From positions 1-8,200 of the forward strand of contig DAOVFE010000059.1 of NCBI GenBank assembly GCA_030673085.1: 8,200 bases of DNA. The letters run 5' to 3'. Within the stretch, counting starts at the first letter, position 1. Each line of letters opens with the position of its first letter. Below, piece by piece: positions 6,655 through 8,200 of this stretch. Source of the stretch: Anaerolineales bacterium. Lineage in GTDB: Bacteria > Chloroflexota > Anaerolineae > Anaerolineales > E44-bin32. The notes beneath the pieces are model-generated. The model was not told where the DNA came from and searched no databases. It was given only the letters and a program-made list of their open reading frames with translations. A program made the translations under genes and the position numbers.

Positions 6655-7040
6655 ACCTAACATTAATCTACAGAAAGAAACGCCTAAGCAGGGAAAAGCG
6701 GTCTAGGTGGAGCGCGCACAAAGCTCACATCCCCCATAGACAATTTCTTTTCTCAAACTTGGGACTTTTCAGTGCAGCCTTGGTATGAGTAAAGAACCCC
6801 GTAACGAGCGACCCAAGCTGGAGAGCATTCTGATTTTTCCCATAAATCCCTATAAGGCAATATAACTCTTCTAATCCACAATGATATAATCCGCTTTAGA
6901 ACCTTTATGAAATAGCCAAATCAAAAACGGGTTTATTGATCGAGCATTTGAAAGACATCTTGTAGCCGAAGGGGATGCTCAAGCCGATTAAATATCCTAT
7001 CGACTTCTAAACGCCAGACCCATCAGCCAGGAGCATAGAT
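6655..7040 (+). other. Intergenic region with leader of the M20 gene
   Basis: I see no gene in these 386 bases; all frames are broken by stops and nothing resembles a structural RNA. No clear terminator follows the permease operon. CCCAAG (6812-6817) can pair with CTTGGG (6758-6763), and a nearby CAGCCTTGG is a competing partner, but the stem is short and widely spaced. The only well-supported site is the extended -10 near 6882-6890, listed separately. Confidence 0.4.
6882..6890 (+). promoter_or_regulatory. Extended -10 promoter candidate for the M20 gene
   Basis: TGATATAAT is a perfect extended -10 (TGnTATAAT). The -35 position has no good hexamer, as is usual for extended -10 promoters. 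Transcription would start near 6897, giving a leader of about 145 nt before ATG 7041. Confidence 0.5.
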
Positions 7041-8200
7041 ATGTCTGCAGACCCAATCAGTGATCGAACCATCTACCAACGTCCGGCCGAATTATTACAG
7101 AAGCTTATCCGTTTTGACACTTCCAACCCTCCCGGCAATGAGGAAGAATGCATCGCTTATATCAATAAGTTGCTTATCGACGCCGGCTTTGAAACTGCGT
7201 TATTCGCTAAGGATCCCAACCGTCCTAATCTCATTGCCCGCCTTCAAGGGCGCGGATCAGCACCACCGCTCTTACTCTATGGCCATGTCGATGTGGTCAC
7301 AACCATGAATCAAAAGTGGGAATATCCTCCTTTCGAAGCCAGGATAGTCGATGGCTATATATGGGGCCGCGGCGCGTTAGACATGAAAGGCGGAGTGGCA
7401 ATGATGTTGGCCGCCTTTTTGCAGGCCAAGAATGCAAACCTCTCCCCTGCCGGCGATGTTGTGCTAACCATCGTAAGTGATGAAGAAGGGGGAGGCGATT
7501 ACGGAGCGAAATTCCTGGTTGAAAACCACGCGGAACAATTCAAGCATATTAAATATGCCATTGGCGAATTCGGCGGCTTTTCATTGTATATTGGAAAGCA
7601 AAAGTTCTATCCCATTCAAGTCGCCGAGAAGCAAATATGCTGGATGAGAGCCACCGTTCATGGCCCGGGTGGACATGGTTCCCTAACGATGCGCGGGGGT
7701 ACAATGGCCAAGCTGGGTAATTTTATCCAACAACTTGATCAGCATCGGCTGCCAGTTCATATTACGGATATAACTCGGAAAATGATCGGTACGATGGCGT
7801 CGGAGCTGTCTTTTCCCGCAAACCTCGCCATCCGCCAACTACTCAACCCCGTGCTTACCAATCGCGTTCTAGACCTGCTCGGTGCCACAGGTAAAACTTT
7901 TGATCCATTATTTCATAACACGGTCAATGCCACGATTGTTCATGGTGGCGAGAAAGTCAACGTCATCCCAAGCGAAATAACCCTTGAAATGGATGGCCGC
8001 CTTCTTCCAGGCTTCGGACCGGAGGATATGATCCGCGAGTTGCGTCAGATCATCGGCGACCAAGTAGAACTCGAAGTCGTTCGCCATGACCCCGGCCCAT
8101 CGGAGCCGGATATGGGATTGTTCGATACGCTGAGTAACATCCTGATCGAATCCGACCCACAAGCCAAACCGCTGCCAATGCTGCTAACCGGAGTTACAGA
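7041..8200 (+). CDS. M20-family metallopeptidase/deacylase, 3' end outside window
   Basis: This is a di-zinc hydrolase of the M20/M25/M40 family (ArgE, DapE, carboxypeptidase and aminoacylase relatives), which cleaves peptides or N-acyl amino acids in the cytoplasm. 386 residues are visible and the gene runs off the end. Active-site residues are in order: GHVDVV (81-86) with ligand His82 and catalytic Asp84, GRGALDMKGG (109-118) with bridging Asp114, SDEEGGG (146-152) with general base Glu148 and ligand Glu149, then Glu176 in GEFGG. GPGGHGSL (208-215) marks the dimerisation (lid) domain with His212. The last metal-binding His should lie beyond the window. AGGAG (7029-7033) with a 7-base spacer sets the start. 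The PPFEARIVDGYIWGRGALDM context resembles the broad carboxypeptidase-like branch, but the substrate cannot be fixed. It has its own promoter candidate and is probably independent of the transporter operon. Confidence 0.93.
   Translation, partial: MSADPISDRTIYQRPAELLQKLIRFDTSNPPGNEEECIAYINKLLIDAGFETALFAKDPNRPNLIARLQGRGSAPPLLLYGHVDVVTTMNQKWEYPPFEARIVDGYIWGRGALDMKGGVAMMLAAFLQAKNANLSPAGDVVLTIVSDEEGGGDYGAKFLVENHAEQFKHIKYAIGEFGGFSLYIGKQKFYPIQVAEKQICWMRATVHGPGGHGSLTMRGGTMAKLGNFIQQLDQHRLPVHITDITRKMIGTMASELSFPANLAIRQLLNPVLTNRVLDLLGATGKTFDPLFHNTVNATIVHGGEKVNVIPSEITLEMDGRLLPGFGPEDMIRELRQIIGDQVELEVVRHDPGPSEPDMGLFDTLSNILIESDPQAKPLPMLLTGVT

Noticed and set aside
6796..6815. Short similarity to the conserved 16S rRNA segment around CAACGAGCGCAACCC
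   Set aside because: Only about a dozen bases agree, and the surrounding sequence has no rRNA character; taken as coincidence.
7908..8162. 84-codon minus-strand frame
   Set aside because: It is an antisense shadow of the M20 gene, which has all its catalytic motifs in the plus frame.

Overview
This is a chromosomal stretch of a mid-GC bacterium with five complete protein genes and one partial one, plus a small non-autonomous mobile element. ScpA indicates a bacterial chromosome. The style of its N-terminus and the mix of neighbours (NatA/NatB-type exporter, VanZ-like protein, membrane-anchored EEP phosphohydrolase, M20 peptidase) would fit Chloroflexota. That placement is an inference from family resemblance, not something the sequence proves. 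No RNA gene, CRISPR array or phage gene was seen.

Layout: positions 1-357 hold no convincing gene, only short coding-like fragments in different frames. scpA (358-1125, +) encodes the kleisin subunit of the SMC condensin. A VanZ-like membrane protein (1089-1484, -) converges on scpA and overlaps its 3' end by 37 bp on the opposite strand. A weak minus-strand terminator hairpin (1704-1723) follows a gene for a membrane-anchored endonuclease/exonuclease/phosphatase-family enzyme (1769-2740, -). The roughly 530-bp divergent intergenic region (2741-3268) contains a candidate minus-strand promoter, a 115-bp MITE-like element (2832-2946) with 15-bp inverted ends, an internal long hairpin and a 5-bp target duplication (TGTAT), and then a long leader for the next operon.

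A tightly packed three-gene operon (3269-6654, +) encodes a NatA/YhaQ-type ABC ATPase and two paralogous NatB/YhaP-type permeases. Both gene junctions are 8-bp overlaps of the form ATGNNTAA, which suggests translational coupling and 1:1:1 production of a heterodimeric exporter. After a 386-bp gap with an extended -10 promoter candidate, an M20-family metallopeptidase/deacylase starts at 7041 and runs off the end of the window.

The window looks like ordinary core and housekeeping territory. The most notable unexplained structure is the MITE-like insertion between the divergent transcription units. I did not find evidence of a new multi-gene system.
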